A stretch of DNA of 64,000 nt from Blasia pusilla (GCA_050084515.1 CM114275.1:11594001-11658000); one strand, 5' to 3'. Numbered from the stretch's first letter, positions 21,545 to 34,715 are shown. The notes: generated from the letters alone by a model not told the origin. Made by a program: numbers and translations.

Positions 21545-24500
21545 TCATTTTGCATCCTCAAAGTGGTTTTTTTTAAATACTTTGCACTTCTTTGAGGACA
21601 GAATTGGTTGGTGGATTCCTACTCCTACCTCCGACTCTCTTAAAACTACCAGCAATACATAGTACATGTGCTTACAAGGGAAATAACTTTTTCTACTTGT
21701 CTCTCTTTGGACAAATTCATCACATGAACATGTGGGAAAGCAATAGATGTGCACCACATACACCCCTGTGACACTTGAATTTACCGTGTTGTTCCTGACC
21801 CCATACATCCTTCCTATTCCATTGCCACGCAGGACATGTGGCGATGATCTCCATTTTTGCCTCCCGAGCTCATGCGATTCGCTTTGCTCTTTCGAGCGTT
21901 GGCCTACACATTCTGTTTCTCTTCACCCCATTCCTAGACTCAAATAGAAATAGTGGATTGAGATCATCTACCTTCTCCGGGTACATGTTGACATCAATCT
22001 TGGGTTGAATACAAAATACGAAGGTCTCTATAATGCAAACATGCTCCGAACTTCCCCCGTCTACGAGTCTGAAACCGGCACTTGTAAGATTGTCCACTTC
22101 GTCTTGAGTGCAGTTCATACCTGCGGCAATGGGCCAAATCGTGGGGGTATTCCCCGGAGCTCGAATGGCAGCCGGATAAGACTTCCGGAAAGCGCAAGAT
22201 TCATTTGGGCAGAAGAAGTACTTCAATTAATCCCCGGTCCTCGTGAAACGATCAAAGGTTTTGAGTCCCCAAAACCCAGGAAATGGTCGTCCAGTCCTTG
22301 TACAGTTCTTATTTAGGAAAGTGCCGCGTGCTCTCTTAATGCCATCAGATCCTGCCCTGCAAGTGGGTCCACGTCCTGGGTTGCTCTGAGATATATGCCA
22401 CTGTTTTAGGTTGCAATCCATCTCCATTACCGGAATCCCATATTGTTGAACCACCCTAGTGACCGGATGTTGCGAACTTCCAGCAACGAATGGCTTTTGA
22501 AATAAAACATTCACTGATTTTGGAAAAGGGTCTCCATCACGGATTTGGGAGCGGTCTTGGGTCCCCAAATACCTAGGCGGCGTAATTTACTCATCCAAAT
22601 CAATCACCGGATTCGTTCCTCGATGCTGCCTCTTCACCTGCCTAAAGTCAAGATACTTATCTGGTCTCCACGAGTCTCGTTCGGACTGCTCTACCACCAT
22701 CTGTATGGGACGTCTTGAAACCCACCCATGAATATCCCCCCCAATGTGTACGTTTTGCTTGAGAGGACTTCCAGCTACGCACCGGTTGAAGGCTTCCATA
22801 TAGAGTTTTTCATCATCAGATCTCACAGTCGCCCTGACATAGAGCTCGTAGATCGAAGGCCCCCTTCCTTTTGTTATGCCTTTTGTGAGGAAGATATGAG
22901 ATGCTGCAGACTGTAGCATTGCTCTTGCCTGGTCTTGTTGGCATGCCTCCACAAGTGAAATTCGTTGGCATGCTTGTGATGACCTCTAGGAGGAATGAAC
23001 ACTTTATGCTCCACTTGTGTTGGGGCAGAGGGCATTTTCATGAATGTTCAATCCCTGCAACGACGACAATGTTAGAAGGGAACAAAAATAGCTCAGGAGT
23101 CAAAGAAATAAGCTACCTGTCAGAACCAGACGCGTTGCAAGACCGAGGCATCCAATGAACGACTCTGCGACCCGTCGGGTCCTGACGTGTTGCAACCCTA
23201 AACCCACCTACTGCAACCCGTCGGATTCAGACGGGTTGCAAGAACCTTTGGCCACTCCGGGCTGGAAGATCCAAGTGCAAGTCATCCGAAACCCATCCGG
23301 GTTGAACTATTTGCAGGCCTTGTATACATGCAACTTGCATACTTGTGTACGGGTTGCACCAAAATTCTGGATGCAACCTGTCGGTTTCCGTCGGGTTGCA
23401 CACTCGGGCAACCCGTCGCATCCGACAGCTTCCTTGGTTTCTTTGGATTGAAATCCGTATAGTTCCCACGCTTCTCAACTTGAGCTCCAAATTTACAAAA
23501 AATTCTCAGTGTGAGCTTGACAAGACAAAATAGTGAACTCACCTGCCGCATGAAGTTTCCCCGTTATCTCATACGTACAGTCCACCAACTCAACCAAGAG
23601 CACAAATCTTTGTAATTCCCCTCAATTGCATGCTTCCTCCACCACCCATGAAGTTCTTCTTGGCATTCCATGGCCTGCTTCAAGGTTTTGCTGTCCTTGC
23701 AGCGTTGGAGTAGAGTGACATGCTTTGTCCTCTTATTCTCCTTGATGCAAGATTTGGTGTACCGGGTCATAGATTTTGCCAATGGAAAGCATCCGACCTT
23801 TCCCTCTCCGGTTGAACCTCTCCACTCCAGAACGCTTCCCGCAAATAGCAATCCACCCAGGTTGTGCATTGTCTGCCATGAACCCATAAATTTTTGGAGG
23901 TGGCCTTTTGTTTTCCTTCACCACCTCCAATAAGAGTAACCAGCATATCTTCAAACTGCCAACATCTTCTGCCTTTACTTCACAGACAAATATAGTTTTG
24001 AGTCCCTTCTCCACATGGTCATAAACGTGAGCACCCATTGTCAACCATCCGTTCAGCACTCTATAGCAAATATCAAAGCTTACCCAGCTCCCGTAAAGAT
24101 CTTCCCCTCCCCTCATTCGATCTATAAGATCGAGGCCACTCGACGGACATGTGGTTGACATTTTGAAGACATAGGCCCTCGATCCCTCGCCTCCCTGGCC
24201 CATGAATTTCCATCTCTTAATGAATGGAAATGTGGAGTTGGCCTTGATTGAGGCAATGGCATCCATTTCGGCCGTCTTTCCATCCAGTACCCGCATTTGA
24301 CGCTGCAAATTCCGGAAGCATTCAAGATCAGCGAGAAATGCGAGATTTTCCCATAGTTGTTTGTCCTCAGCCGCCGTGATCTCGCCTTGTCTAGGGATTC
24401 CAAGCAATTTTTCACAAATTTGTGATGCTCTTGTGAGCTTGATCACTTCGAGCTTTGAACCCGGAGAGTTTCTGTAGACCTCGACAACTTTCTTCGCCAC

Positions 24501-25553
24501 ATCCTCCTTGGTGTGTCTCTGAATTGCATTGGTCACAGGATGAGTGTGGGAGCCAACATGAATTGCCAACCTTGTGTGCTCTAACGTGGAACCCAAGTCA
24601 CGGACAATGAAAAATATGTATGCAGGACACGCTCCAACGCAAAAGGGTGATGCTTGACAATGAGGACATCAATGGCCTCCCGGTGGTATGGTGGCACCGA
24701 CCTCATATGGAGTTTCTGCATTCTTGGGGGGTGCGACCTATTGACTCGCCCGTTGCGCTCTAGATACGGGCATGCTGGACTTATACACTCCAAGGCTCCA
24801 ACGCATTGGTGGCGGGAGACAATCCAAGGACCATCTGGAATTGAAGCACTAGTCCGTTGAAGTCTGCACCATCGATGAAAATCAGACTTTCTGTCCATAC
24901 CCTTCAAGCGTCCTCCATCTTTCTTTTGAGCAGGAGCAGCAAGTGGAGGCAACTCAAAAATGCAATTTCCATCGTACGTGGGTGGAAGCTCATCGACAAG
25001 AATGTGCTTCAACATTTTTCAAGGCCAGAGACGATAGCAAACTATTGCCTGATATTCGCAAGAGGAACGAGTAGGCGGATAGAGGGCCCGGTTGGTGTCC
25101 GACAGATCCATTGAGGTTGATAACATCCGGAATCTCTTCAAGAAGAACAACATTGTTATGAGCGTGTGAAGTTGGAGTCGAAGCCGGATCTACTGAGCTA
25201 GGAGTTGCAAACGTAGAGCTCGGTGCACTAGGAAATTCTCAACCGTCTACTTGGGAAACAGAGGAATTCAAGGGGAAGCAGTAAACTCTGTATTGACCAT
25301 TTGCTAGAGGTAGGAGATTCCATACTTTACGGTCTGCAATCACTGGCTGGACTGTCTCACCTATTATGTCCTCCGTACCATCCACCCTAACATCCTTGGA
25401 TACAAAGATGGTTCCAATTTGGAGAAGAAATCCAACTGAGAGAAAATTTTCATCCACTGCTATGAAAGACTCACGAGCTTGCGGTCGAACGATTTTTGAT
25501 TGAGGAAGGGCCACTAGATGACTGCCACAAGTGAGCTTCACATAATTATCCAT
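21545..25553 (-). pseudogene. MULE transposase (copy C), two exons, broken
   Basis: Exon 1 is 25553-23543 and exon 2 is 23054-21545, with the same splice borders as copy A. It begins MDNYVKLTCGSHL, and no earlier in-frame ATG is apparent. The core is better kept than in copy A. An open stretch of 287 codons (24596-23733) spans the end of the zinc module (GSHTHP), GWLTMGAHVYDH and FMADNAQ, typical of the MULE DDE region. Exon 2 ends with an intact SWIM pattern (CSC...FPCKHM). Frames break at about 25252, 25015, 24596 and 23733, and also in exon 2, where a short frameshift changes the last residues. TATAAATT lies about 45 bp upstream. Confidence 0.8.
23055..23542 (-). repeat. Transposase intron with palindrome copies (copy C)
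   Basis: Holds palindrome copies, the clearest at 23213-23239, others around 23125-23200 and 23370-23430. It is about 100 bp longer than the same intron in copy A because of an extra segment near 23240-23370. Confidence 0.75.
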
Positions 25554-25597
25554 TCCCTGAAGATTCCACCGGGAGGAGACGGAGAATGAGAATGTTT

Positions 25598-25605
25598 AAT
25601 TTATA
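25598..25605 (-). promoter_or_regulatory. TATA-like box of transposase (copy C)
   Basis: TATAAATT on the minus strand, 45 bp upstream of the transposase ATG at 25553. This implies a very short leader. Copy A has a changed sequence at this site (CAATAGATT), so its promoter may be damaged. Confidence 0.45.
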
Positions 25606-25930
25606 GTGAATAGGGGCTTAGATTCTCCTGACAGAATTTGACTGACAAGATGAAGTTTGGTAGGTGAAAATGTCTGACACAATGGATTCAATTCTGTTGC
25701 AACTTTGTCGAGTCGGTGGGTTCTGAGAATTTGGGAATCGAGCGTGGGTTTGGCACACTTCATTTTTTTGGAACCCGTTGGAGTCCGTTGGGTTGGTATC
25801 CCCTTCTTGCCAACTGAAGATCTTTTGAGGCAATTTTTCTAGCATCAAACACAAGATATCGCTTGCTTATGCTAGGGCAACCAATCTTTGGGGAATTTTT
25901 CGGGATTGTCCAACTCAAGGTACATCTTGT
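25606..25930. other. Upstream region of the transposase (copy C), no gene
   Basis: Sequence between the transposase TATA box and the palindrome array. It contains one weak palindrome near 25770-25800. No gene seen. Confidence 0.5.
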
Positions 25931-26672
25931 GACCCGTCGGATTGCAATGGGTTGCCTCGGAACAATACGTTGTCGGATTGTTTCCCGAGGGATAGGAAAG
26001 CGTGCAACCTGTCGATAACCGATGGGTTGCCCTGGTACCTCGCCTATTAACCCAAGATAAGCAAAGCGTGCAACCCGTCCGCTTCTGCCTCACCTTGTAA
26101 CGCAAACATGAACGAAGCGTGCAACCCGTCGCTCTCCGACGAGTTGTGCGGGTACCGCGCCTTCTTGCCCAAAGACGGGGGAGGTGCGCAACCCGTCGGC
26201 CTCTGACGGGTTGCGCAATTATCTCACAGTGTAACACTTACATTAAGGAAGCGTGCAACCCATCTGTTTCCGACGAGTTGCGCGGGTGCCGCACCTTCTT
26301 GCCCAAAGACGGCGAGGCGTGCAACCCGTCGACCTCAGACGGGTTGCGCAAGGGCCTCGCCTTGTTTCGCTTACATGAAGGAAGCGTGCAACATGTCGGC
26401 CTCCGACGAGTTGTGCGGGAAGCCCACGTTGTTATCCCAAGACAAGGGAAGCGTGCAACCCAACGGTCTCCGAGGGGTTGCGCGGGTACCCCGCGTTCTT
26501 GTCCGAAGACGGCGAAGGCACGCAACCTGTCGGTCTCCGACGGATTGCTCGGGCACCTCACGTTCACGTCCTAGGACGGCGGAGGCGTGCAACATGTCGG
26601 TCTCTGACAGGTTGCCACGAGGACGCATGCCTTGAACCCTCGAGAAGCGTGCAACCTGTCGAAGCCTTCGGG
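25931..26672. repeat. Palindrome array in the divergent promoter region (copy C)
   Basis: GC-rich tandem palindromes equivalent to 5693-6335 in copy A, with related linkers (GTTCTTGTCCGAAGACGG, CCTTCTTGCCCAAAGACGG). The clearest units are at 26118-26215, 26320-26350 and 26450-26620. Arms are more diverged than in intron 2. Confidence 0.85.
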
Positions 26673-26765
26673 TTGGTGTTTTTCACGTCCAGACTTCCGT
26701 AACGGCCGGCATATCGCCGTCAAAAGGACGATGCGACCCAACGGTCAGCCCAAAGACTCAAAAAT

Positions 26766-26773
26766 TATAAATA
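26766..26773 (+). promoter_or_regulatory. TATA box of ParB/methyltransferase gene (copy C)
   Basis: TATAAATAGG is conserved with copy A (6413-6420), about 230 bp before the ATG at 27005. It is followed by the shared GAGAAATCGCTCATTT. Confidence 0.65.
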
Positions 26774-28222
26774 GGGGAGAAATCGCTCATTTTCGGTTTT
26801 TTATTTTGCGATCTCAATTGCTCTCCCGTGCAGCAGCTGACCAGATACCAAGGGGCGCTTTACACGGCGACTCATCGCGAGACGATTCGAGCAAACGATC
26901 GCGAGACGATTCGAGCTACCCATCAAGGCGACTCATCTCGACATCAGCAAGGCGACTCATCAAGCGATTCATTGTGCACATAGGAGGAGGCATTTCCGGG
27001 AAAAATGACGAGGAAAAAATCTCAAGCAAACAAGGCTAGGAGCTTCACTCCCAAGTCCATGAGGACTCCTACGTCACCATCTGCAGGGCCTCGTTCGGCC
27101 AATGAGATAAGGCAGCAAGAAATTGAGGAGCGAGAGAGGGAAGCGGAGATGCACAAGTAGGAGCTTCTTGCAAAACGTGTACATGAGGCGCTCGAAAAAC
27201 AGAATGCATAGGCTGAGGTGTCTCAGGCCTTGAAGAAAAGGGTCGCCGACGAAAAGCGAGAAAAGAAGCGTCTGGACGCGTCGGTGAGGAGAGCAGAATT
27301 GGCAAAAGCTCGGAGGGAAAAAGCAATTGCCATTGAAGAAATCCTTGCCCGTCCAACCAAAAGTGTTGAGATGCACAAAATGTCCCCGATGAAGTCCGGG
27401 GATACAATCAATATAGCGGAAACGGCCGAAGTTCAAGTCACGGACGATGAGGTCATGAGGACCGCCAGCGTGGAGATGGTGGACATCGCTGAAGAAGCAG
27501 GAGAGCGGTCATCCTCGTCTTTAAGCCCGGCGGGAGAAATCAACCTCTATCGGATCGACGAGTTTCCAGTGGACTTGCTTGTTGCTGTCCCAGAGCAGTT
27601 GGCTGGCCAAGACACCGACCCAATCTTCGAGCGGGTAAGAGAGGATCTATGTTCTTTGAATTATGTGAAGGCCCATGTTGCAATTCATTGGCAATTCAAT
27701 GTAGCTTATTGATCTTGTCCCTGTTGTGACAGGTGGTAAAGTAGATGGCACTGATGGAGGGCCACAACGCCTTGAGAATTCCACTCTGCCGATTGCGGAC
27801 AATGGAGTATGTCCGAAAAATTCAGTCTGACGAGGATATTGCGAAGCTGAAACAATCGGCGGCGAAAGCATCCTACGTCGACAACTTCCCTCCGTTCTAT
27901 GTTCACCCTTACGATGACCATGGAACCCAAGCGCTGGTTACGGAGCAGGACTTGGAATCGCTCGACACATTCTGGAGGATGAGAGATCATGAATTCAGAA
28001 GGGCGATAGAGGGTATGGAATTCAGCTGGATGAGGAACCTGTATTTCTTCATGTGGGATGGAAATCATAGGTTCATGGCGTGGACCCAGTTTGCAGAGGA
28101 GCGCCCAAACTCATTGGAGGCACATTTTTGCGTGAAGGCAGTGGTGCTACATCCATACCCTCATCACATGGCAATGGTGGAGATGGCCATGCATGCCATG
28201 AACACGTAAGTTTCCTCTTGCT

Positions 28223-28920
28223 GCTAACCGTCGGACTCCGACAAGTTGTTTGAGTCGCCACTATTTTTGGGATGTTTTTGGCTGAAAGCACCTCATCGGA
28301 CTCCGACGAGTTGCTCGACTGATCACTGATTTAGGATGTTTTTGGCCCAAAGCAATTCGTCGGACTCCAACGAGTTGTTCCACTGACCACAGGTTTAGGA
28401 TGTTTTTGGCCCAAAGCAACTCGTCGGAGTCCGACGAGTTGCTCGACAGGCCGCATTCTTTGGATGTATTTTGAAGAGAGCAACTCGTTGGAGTCCGACG
28501 AGTTGCTCCACTCGCCGCATTTTTTGGATGTTTTTTGAAGAAAGCAACTCGTCGGAGTCCGACGGGTTGCTTGACTCGAAGCTATTTTTGGATGTTTTTT
28601 GATGTTTTTGGCCAAAAGCAACTCGTCGGAGTTCGACATGTTGCATTTGGAAGTTGGGAGCTACATTTTTGGCTTCAAATTGCACCTTTCATCGAAATTG
28701 CGCAACCTGTCGGACTCCGACGGGTTGACATGTTCACTTTTTTCGCGGTGACCATTATGTAAATACGGACTATCTGACAACCCATCGCAGCCCGACGGGT
28801 TGCAACTAGGCAATCACAAATATGAATGCAATCCGTCAGACTCCGATGGGTTGCAAAATTTAGCTCTTTGCTACAATCCGACCATAAGCTGTGACGACCC
28901 GTCGGAGTCTAACGGGTTGC
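28223..28920. repeat. 64-bp-period palindrome array in intron 2 (copy C)
   Basis: Palindromes start at 28223, 28288, 28352, 28416, 28480, 28544, 28618 and further to about 28920. Steps are 64-65 bp for the first six. The copy at 28416 is a perfect inverted repeat with the CTC/GAG arm variant. It lies between the donor at 28206 and the acceptor before 28971. Confidence 0.95.
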
Positions 28921-31062
28921 AGGAACCCATGTACCTTACAAAAATTCTTATATTGAGTTTGGATGTGCAGGATTGTATCGGAGGGGAATGTCACCCACCA
29001 CTGGATCCAGGATTGCGATCGGGTGAAGAAAGTGCTAATGACGCACCCGGCAGAGTACAAGGGGTTCTTGGGCGACGCCCTTGTAAATGAGATGCTGGCA
29101 AAGGGTGCACAAATCAAAAAGAACACTTGCAAAAATAAATTTATTTCCCAAGATGCAGTCGTGACAATCCTTTGGTAGTCGAAGATACAGGCCGCCAAGA
29201 AGAGCGCTGCATTGGAGCTGGAGCGGAGGGAGAAAGTGTCGTGTGCGGCGTGCAAAATTCATCAAGCTGCAGATCTGCTGACTCACGAAGTACACGGCAA
29301 GCAAGATGCAGTGCTACATCGCCATTATCAACCCCGAACTTGGTCCCGATTTCTAAAAGGAGCTGAAGGCGATAATCAAGCGCCAGCGGAAAAGGGATGA
29401 AGATCCGCAAGGTCGGATTGGGGAGAAAGTGTCTCTCAATCGCGTGCATCGATTTGCCTTGTCTGGAATAAGCAAATTTAGGAGAATACGACTGATGAAA
29501 ATCTATCTCGAGGGTACAGAGGCCCAAAAGAGGGCGGCACACCATCTCTGGGTGTCTCTGATCCAGTGATCTCCCACTGGCTCCGCGAATGGTCATTCTG
29601 GGACGCGTTGCGGCTTCTCGGGAAGTCCATGCTCGTGGGTCTCCAAGCAGAGCTGAAAAGAATAGAGCCACTCTCGGAGGAAGCAAACCTGGAGAGTGCT
29701 GATGATTTTGAACTTTGGCTGGATGACATCTAGGACAAGCCCATAAAAAACCCAGGTTTCAGGACGATGTTCAAGGATCGCATCCTCCCTCAGGCAGACC
29801 TTGACGAAGAAATCGAGGCGAAAAAAAGGGATTTCGCAAAGAAGAAGCGAAATCTTCACGAGCACCCGGCCGATGCATCTCGACTAAGAGCTGCCCAACG
29901 CATGATGTTCACGTACCTCGTCCATTGTAAGAAACATGGCAAAAAAAACCAGCAGCTTGCAAATTGTTGGCTTCTCCGCCTGATGGAGAGATATTTTCCA
30001 TGTACGACACAGAGATGGCTCAAAGCATGTCCGATTGGGAGGTGGAGAATTGCCCGATTTGGCTGGACTTCAACGACCCTGAGGACATAACCGAGAAAGA
30101 TCTACGCGTGCTTTATGATGCAGTGGCCGCAGGTAGGGACAACATCCCCAATTTTGTGCAGCCTTAAGACTTTTTCCAAGAGATGCGGAAGAGCAAGCCC
30201 TCGAGACAATGGAGTTGGCGTCCAAGGTCATCATATCCAAGGATAAATCTACAGCGGGTCTCAAAGGCAAGGCAAGGGGATCGAAGAATTCCGAGGCCGA
30301 GTCTTCCCAAACAGAGGCTGAAGATTCAAGGCGAGAGCCGGAATCGTCCGGGCGAGCGAGGAGAGAGGATCGAACCAGGTCCTCCGCAAAAAAAACTCCA
30401 CCAGAGTCTAAGGTCATAGAGACCCCAACAAGCCGACCGCAGACTCGGGAGAAGCGGAAGCAAGAGGCGCCAGGGTTGTCCCAAGGAGCAGACCAGGATG
30501 TGGAATACAATCCATCATCCTTGGGAAGACATAAAGAAACAACGACCCGGACAAGCGTCATCCTTCACTTCACGAATGTACTGGATGAGCTGAAAAGTTT
30601 CAGTTCCCAAGCGTCGACACCCGCCATTGAGAAATTGACAACGCTGGGACGGAAGCTTCAACAAAATGGGCACGCTCCCTAGACGGTCCAGGGGGTGGTC
30701 GAAGAGGTGGCGGTGGATCTCTTGGTCGCTGATTTGCCCTCGGGGTTGCGCTTGTGGGACGAGAATCCGTCCGACGGGGTCCCAGACTGGAATGTCCCCC
30801 TTTCTTATGACCAGATCGCGCTCCTGTTTTCCTTTGCAGACGGTTATCTCAGTGAAAAGGGTTGTTTCTTAGTTTTGACTCGAGGAAGCAAGGACGAGCT
30901 TTTCAACCTCCAGTGCGTCAAGAGGTCGATGAAGTGGAGGACGGCACAATCGTGGATCATCAAGAACGAGTACCCACTTCGATCCGCGATGAGTCAAATT
31001 CGGGTAAGGCTCTATTCTTGTCTCCAGATTGTATTTCTCCGAAGGATTGTTTTTGTCCATGA

Positions 31063-31370
31063 GCAACCCGTCAGAAGGCGACATGTTGCTGGCTTAGAGC
31101 AGCCCATGGTTGGCTGAGAGCAACCCGTCGCTTTCTGACGGGTTGCATCATTCCAGAAACACAGGGAAAATGCATTACCACCTGCAACCCGTCGGAACCA
31201 GATGGGTTGCAAGTGCTAATCCTTTTTCCTTGTGTTTCCCAAAAGATGCAACCCATCTGAAAGCGACGGGCTGCTCTTAGCCAAGCATGGCCTGCTCTAG
31301 GCCAGCAACTTGTCGCCTTCCGAAGGGTTGCTCATGGACAAAAACAACCCGTCGGACTCCGACAAGTTGC
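31063..31370. repeat. Palindrome cluster in intron 3 (copy C)
   Basis: About seven palindrome copies, the first at 31063-31089 and the last at 31344-31370, equivalent to the cluster at 10787-11072 in copy A. Confidence 0.9.
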
Positions 31371-32488
31371 TCCAATGTTAGGATTATAGCAAAGTTCTTT
31401 GGGGTTAAGCGAAGTTCTTTGGGGACGTGTTGCACATTATGTCACCATACTGAAAGTAGACCAGTGGTCAAGTAGCTCTTTCTTGGTGCTGACATTGTTT
31501 CCAACGTGCATCTTTACAGATGAACCACTCCTATGTTTACTGCTTTGTTCAGCCCGAGCACAACTTCCAAGTGTTTAAGATCCTCGATCTTGTGGATCCA
31601 TGCTCCGATGGGCACACCTTAGATAGTTTATACAATTCCCCCCCCGGGAATTTACATGCAAGACGGTACCCCCTTAATTGGAGGAAGGGAAAAGTTGCCA
31701 GCCTTGATGCAAACGCTCATCAAGCTCTGCTCAAGGCGAGGTGACCTGGTGTTTGACTTAGTGGGCCTTTCAGGGGCGAGTATCAGAGGCGCCTGGCATA
31801 GTGGCAGGAACATTCTCTGCCTTGAGGGAAGGCAGCAACTCTTTGACCTTTGCAAGGAGGCAAAGGCAGATTAGGATAGGCTAGTTGGGGCGTACAACTC
31901 TCCTCCGAAGCCGAGAGCTCCGGTTCCAGACCTACCATTGGTAGTGACACTATCGTCACTTCCCACAATTCCAAAAATCGGGAGGGCAAGGCCGACAGTA
32001 ATTTTGCAAGAGCTATCGAACGATGACGAGTGAGTTCAAAGAAGTCAAGGACCCAGCTTGTCTGCAGCGTTTGGAGTAGGGATTTATTTGATGACGAGGG
32101 CAAAAGAATATTCATAGAATAGATCAAATGTACAGTTCCGAGCTTCTTTCCGATGTAATAAAGCACAAGATTTTTTCGAACGATGGTGGTGTTTCTAAAA
32201 TTTTGCTGAATATCTTTTGTCTTTTTGAATGTGATCGTCTATCTACTCCGAGGACTTCTATTTTGCAACCTGTCGGATTTCCACGGCTTGCAACTTTTCA
32301 CTTTTTGACCACTGCACCTTTTTAACCACTTCCACGCAACCTGTCGGATTCCGACAGGTTGGCTGCGTGAGTGATCAGACTCTTTCCCTGTTGGTCCAAC
32401 TTTAGAGGCATTCTGGCGGGCTTCTTCACTTTGGCACCTTTCCCTAGTATCGTCAAACAAGGCGTAGGCTTCTTCTCTTCTCTCAAAC

Positions 32489-32809
32489 GTGTTGGATTCC
32501 TACTACTTGTGGGATTGCCATCATGGTATTTCCAAGGACGGAGCACATATTGATATTGGATGGGTGTCACATTGCAGAGCGTACAAGATATATTGCCAAG
32601 GAAGGCGATGGGACTCAAATCAGGTTACATGGGACCGTTATGGTGTACCTAGGGGGGGGCCAAGGCTCTCGAATTCGCCAACATTTTCGATCCCCGTCTA
32701 CAATCGGCCAGAGGAGCCACTTGTATCCCAGGACATTCCTTTTGTAGAGGAACCTAGGAGAGTTAGGAGTAAATTTGTAGATGACGAGGCTGAAGAAATC
32801 ATAGACTAG
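32489..32809 (+). pseudogene. Second, duplicated terminal exon (copy C)
   Basis: Open for 106 codons, ending DDEAEEIID before a stop, with the middle (PRGGPRLSNSPTFSIP, YNRPEEPLVSQDIPF) shared with copy A at 11908-12084. The following 3' sequence resembles that after the main gene stop at 32034. Copy A lacks the first part of this exon. An alternative frame through the first half (ILDGCHIAERTRYIA) is also open, so the true frame there is uncertain. It may be the last exon of a second, mostly lost gene copy. Function unknown. Confidence 0.45.
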
Positions 32810-33137
32810 ATCAAATGTACATTTCCGAGGTTCCTTCGGAGGTAATAAAGGACGAGATTTTTTCAATCGAGAATGGTGTTTGTAAAAGTTTGCTGAAATT
32901 TTTTGTGGACTTGTGGATTGTGTTCGTCTAGCTACTCAGAATGTTTATTTTGCAACCCGTGTGATTCCGACGGGTTGCAACTTTTCACTTTTTGACCACT
33001 GCAACTTTTCAACCATTCCACGCAAGCTGTCGGATTCCAACAGGTTGACTGCTTGAGTGGTCGGACTCTTTCCCTGGTAGACCAAATTCTGAGGCATTGT
33101 GGCGGGCTTCTTCACTTTTGGCTCATTCCCCTAGTAT
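32810..33137. other. Non-coding tail of element C
   Basis: Palindromes at about 32953-32980 and 33023-33050 and the shared GGCGGGCTTCTTCACTTTTGG sequence. Two versions of this tail exist in element C (32250-32480 and here), so it is part of the internal 3' duplication. It ends at about 33137. Confidence 0.65.
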
Positions 33138-34277
33138 CGTCAAACGAGTATCCTTAACTACTGTAAACCCCACCTCTTTACCTTAAGAGGCTGGAGGAAC
33201 TCTCTCCACTTCAGTATCACAATCCTATCCTCACCCTACTAACCAAAACTCCTTCCTTCCTCTTGAGTGCTTTGAGTGGAGTGGCCAGTGGAACCCAACA
33301 AGCACACTCTACTTAGAATTCACAATCAAGGATGACCAAGGCAAAGATAAGGTCCTCCAATGTCTTTGCCTTGGACTAGTTGAATGTACCAAGGCATCCT
33401 CTAAAGTACACCCAACTCCTAATCGATCAGGTAGTGCAATCACCTTCTTCTTCTCCTCGTACCTTGCTGATCCGCTGTTCTCCCTTCTTGTTAAGGTAGT
33501 AGGAGACTTAACAGGCTGAGCCCATGGTCTTCTACTTATAGGGGAGCTCAAGCATGACCCTCTCTCTCTCTCCACTCACTAACTCTTATCGCTACTGGAC
33601 ACGGAAGTCCAGGTTGTCACACCCTGGAAGTAATCATGTGATTGGTGTCAAAGGCCAAGCTTAGGTGGGCGAGCAATGACAAGCTTTTCAAGCACACCTT
33701 GGTGGAGCACAATCTTGGAACCCAAGCTTGCCTCCCCTCTCTTTGGTACAACCTCTTGTCCTCTCCCCTGCACTTTTGAATGATTAGTTGAATTATCTCC
33801 AAGAATCTCCCTTCATCAAGCCCTCCCCAACTCATCACTCAATCATGCACATACTCGAGATCTGAGGGCAATGGTGTGAACTCATTTCACAGGGCTACCT
33901 CTGTGTATCACAAAATCATAGAGTACATGAGAGACCTTCTTCTCAGCCCCCTTCAAGCACACTACACACTACCTAGACCTAGGAGCACATAACTCTGCTG
34001 GTTAGCTTGGCTCAAGAGATCAGTGTCTACTAGCCAACAAACATGTCTATGCCCGCCTTCAAGCAAACCCACGGAGTATTTATAAGTGAAGTTGAGAGCC
34101 CTCTTCTTCCTTGGGCTTCTTTGGCATTATGGGTTCCTACCTTCCTACAAATCTACCTCCCCTAAGCATCTACTCCAAGGCATCTACTACTGAAATTTTG
34201 ACCTCATCTACTTTTGAACTGTTCTAACTAGCATTTCCCAAGCTTGCTTCTTCTCAAGCTGGTTCGAGCTTCCTTGG
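33138..34277. other. Unassigned stretch, possible LTR remnant
   Basis: No gene recognised. Its position downstream of a leftward integrase scrap would suit a 3' LTR, but I found no matching copy near 43-44 kb, so this is not claimed. A dispersed CTCTCTCTCTC run lies near 33560. Confidence 0.35.
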
Positions 34278-34715
34278 ATGCTCCTCACCTGATCTCACCT
34301 GATCTCATTACTTCCCCGCTGCTCCTCACTTGATCTTACCTCGATCTCATTACTTCCCCTCTGCTCCTCTCCTCACGATCTCACCTCTGATCTCATTACT
34401 CGCTGCTCCTCACTGATCTCACTGATCTCATTACTTCCTCTGCTCCTCACCTGATCTTACCTGATCTCATTTACTTCCTCACTTGATCTTGCTCTCACCT
34501 CTGATCTCTGATCATCTCATTACTTCCCTCTTTGCTCCTCACTGATCTTACGATCTCATTACTTCCTCTTTGCTCCTCACTGATCTTTGATCTCATTACT
34601 TCCCCTCTTTGCTCCTCACGATCTTACTCGATCTCATTACTTCCTCTGCTGCTCCTCGGCTCTCTCACTGATCTCACCTGATCTCATTACTTCCCTCTTT
34701 TGCTCCTCACTGATA
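34278..34715. repeat. Degenerate tandem repeat with TGATCTCATTACTTCC
   Basis: About ten imperfect units of 35-50 bp built from GCTCCTCAC, TGATCTCAC and GATCTCATTACTTCCC. Unit length varies by indels. It is non-coding. Confidence 0.85.

Larger units (their letters stand above)
27005..32034 (+). pseudogene. ParB-like / beta-class methyltransferase gene (copy C), four exons
   Basis: Exons: 27005-27634, 27733-28205, 28971-31003 and 31520-32034. The ATG at 27005 (MTRKKSQANKARSF) is intact. Exon 1 encodes a charged coiled coil but has two in-frame TAG codons. Exon 2 (473 bp) keeps the ParB/sulfiredoxin-like signature WDGNHRFMAW, with a TAG near its start. Exon 3 has the basic helical domain, the FWDALRLLGKS stretch (Trp kept, unlike copy A), then DLLVADLPSG near 30718-30747 in the position of catalytic motif IV. 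Exon 4 carries GGREKLPALMQTLIKL and GDLVFDLVGLSGAS (about 31741-31782), then GRNILCLE, the usual SAM-binding end of beta-class amino-methyltransferases. It ends in an acidic tail. Several frameshifts make it non-functional as it stands. The family resemblance is by motif order, not by a search. Confidence 0.7.
21149..33137. mobile_element. Element C: second 12-kb MULE, right end truncated
   Basis: Left terminus AGGTGCGGTAAGAGGAGAGG matches element A. The internal order is identical to A: leftward transposase (25553-21545), divergent palindrome array, rightward ParB/methyltransferase gene (27005-32034), duplicated terminal exon and palindrome-bearing tail. Similarity to copy A stops at about 33137 (GTATCGTCAAACGA), so the right terminal repeat is missing. 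TCTGTTATG at 21140-21148 would be the left target duplication, but no partner can be identified. Confidence 0.8.

Noticed and set aside
30209-30682. Independent 157-codon gene in element C
   Set aside because: It is the middle part of exon 3 of the ParB/methyltransferase gene, in frame with charged linker sequence seen in copies A and B.
33138-34277. 3' LTR of the gypsy element
   Set aside because: Position would fit, but I could not find a matching sequence near 43-44 kb nor clear TG...CA ends or a primer-binding site.
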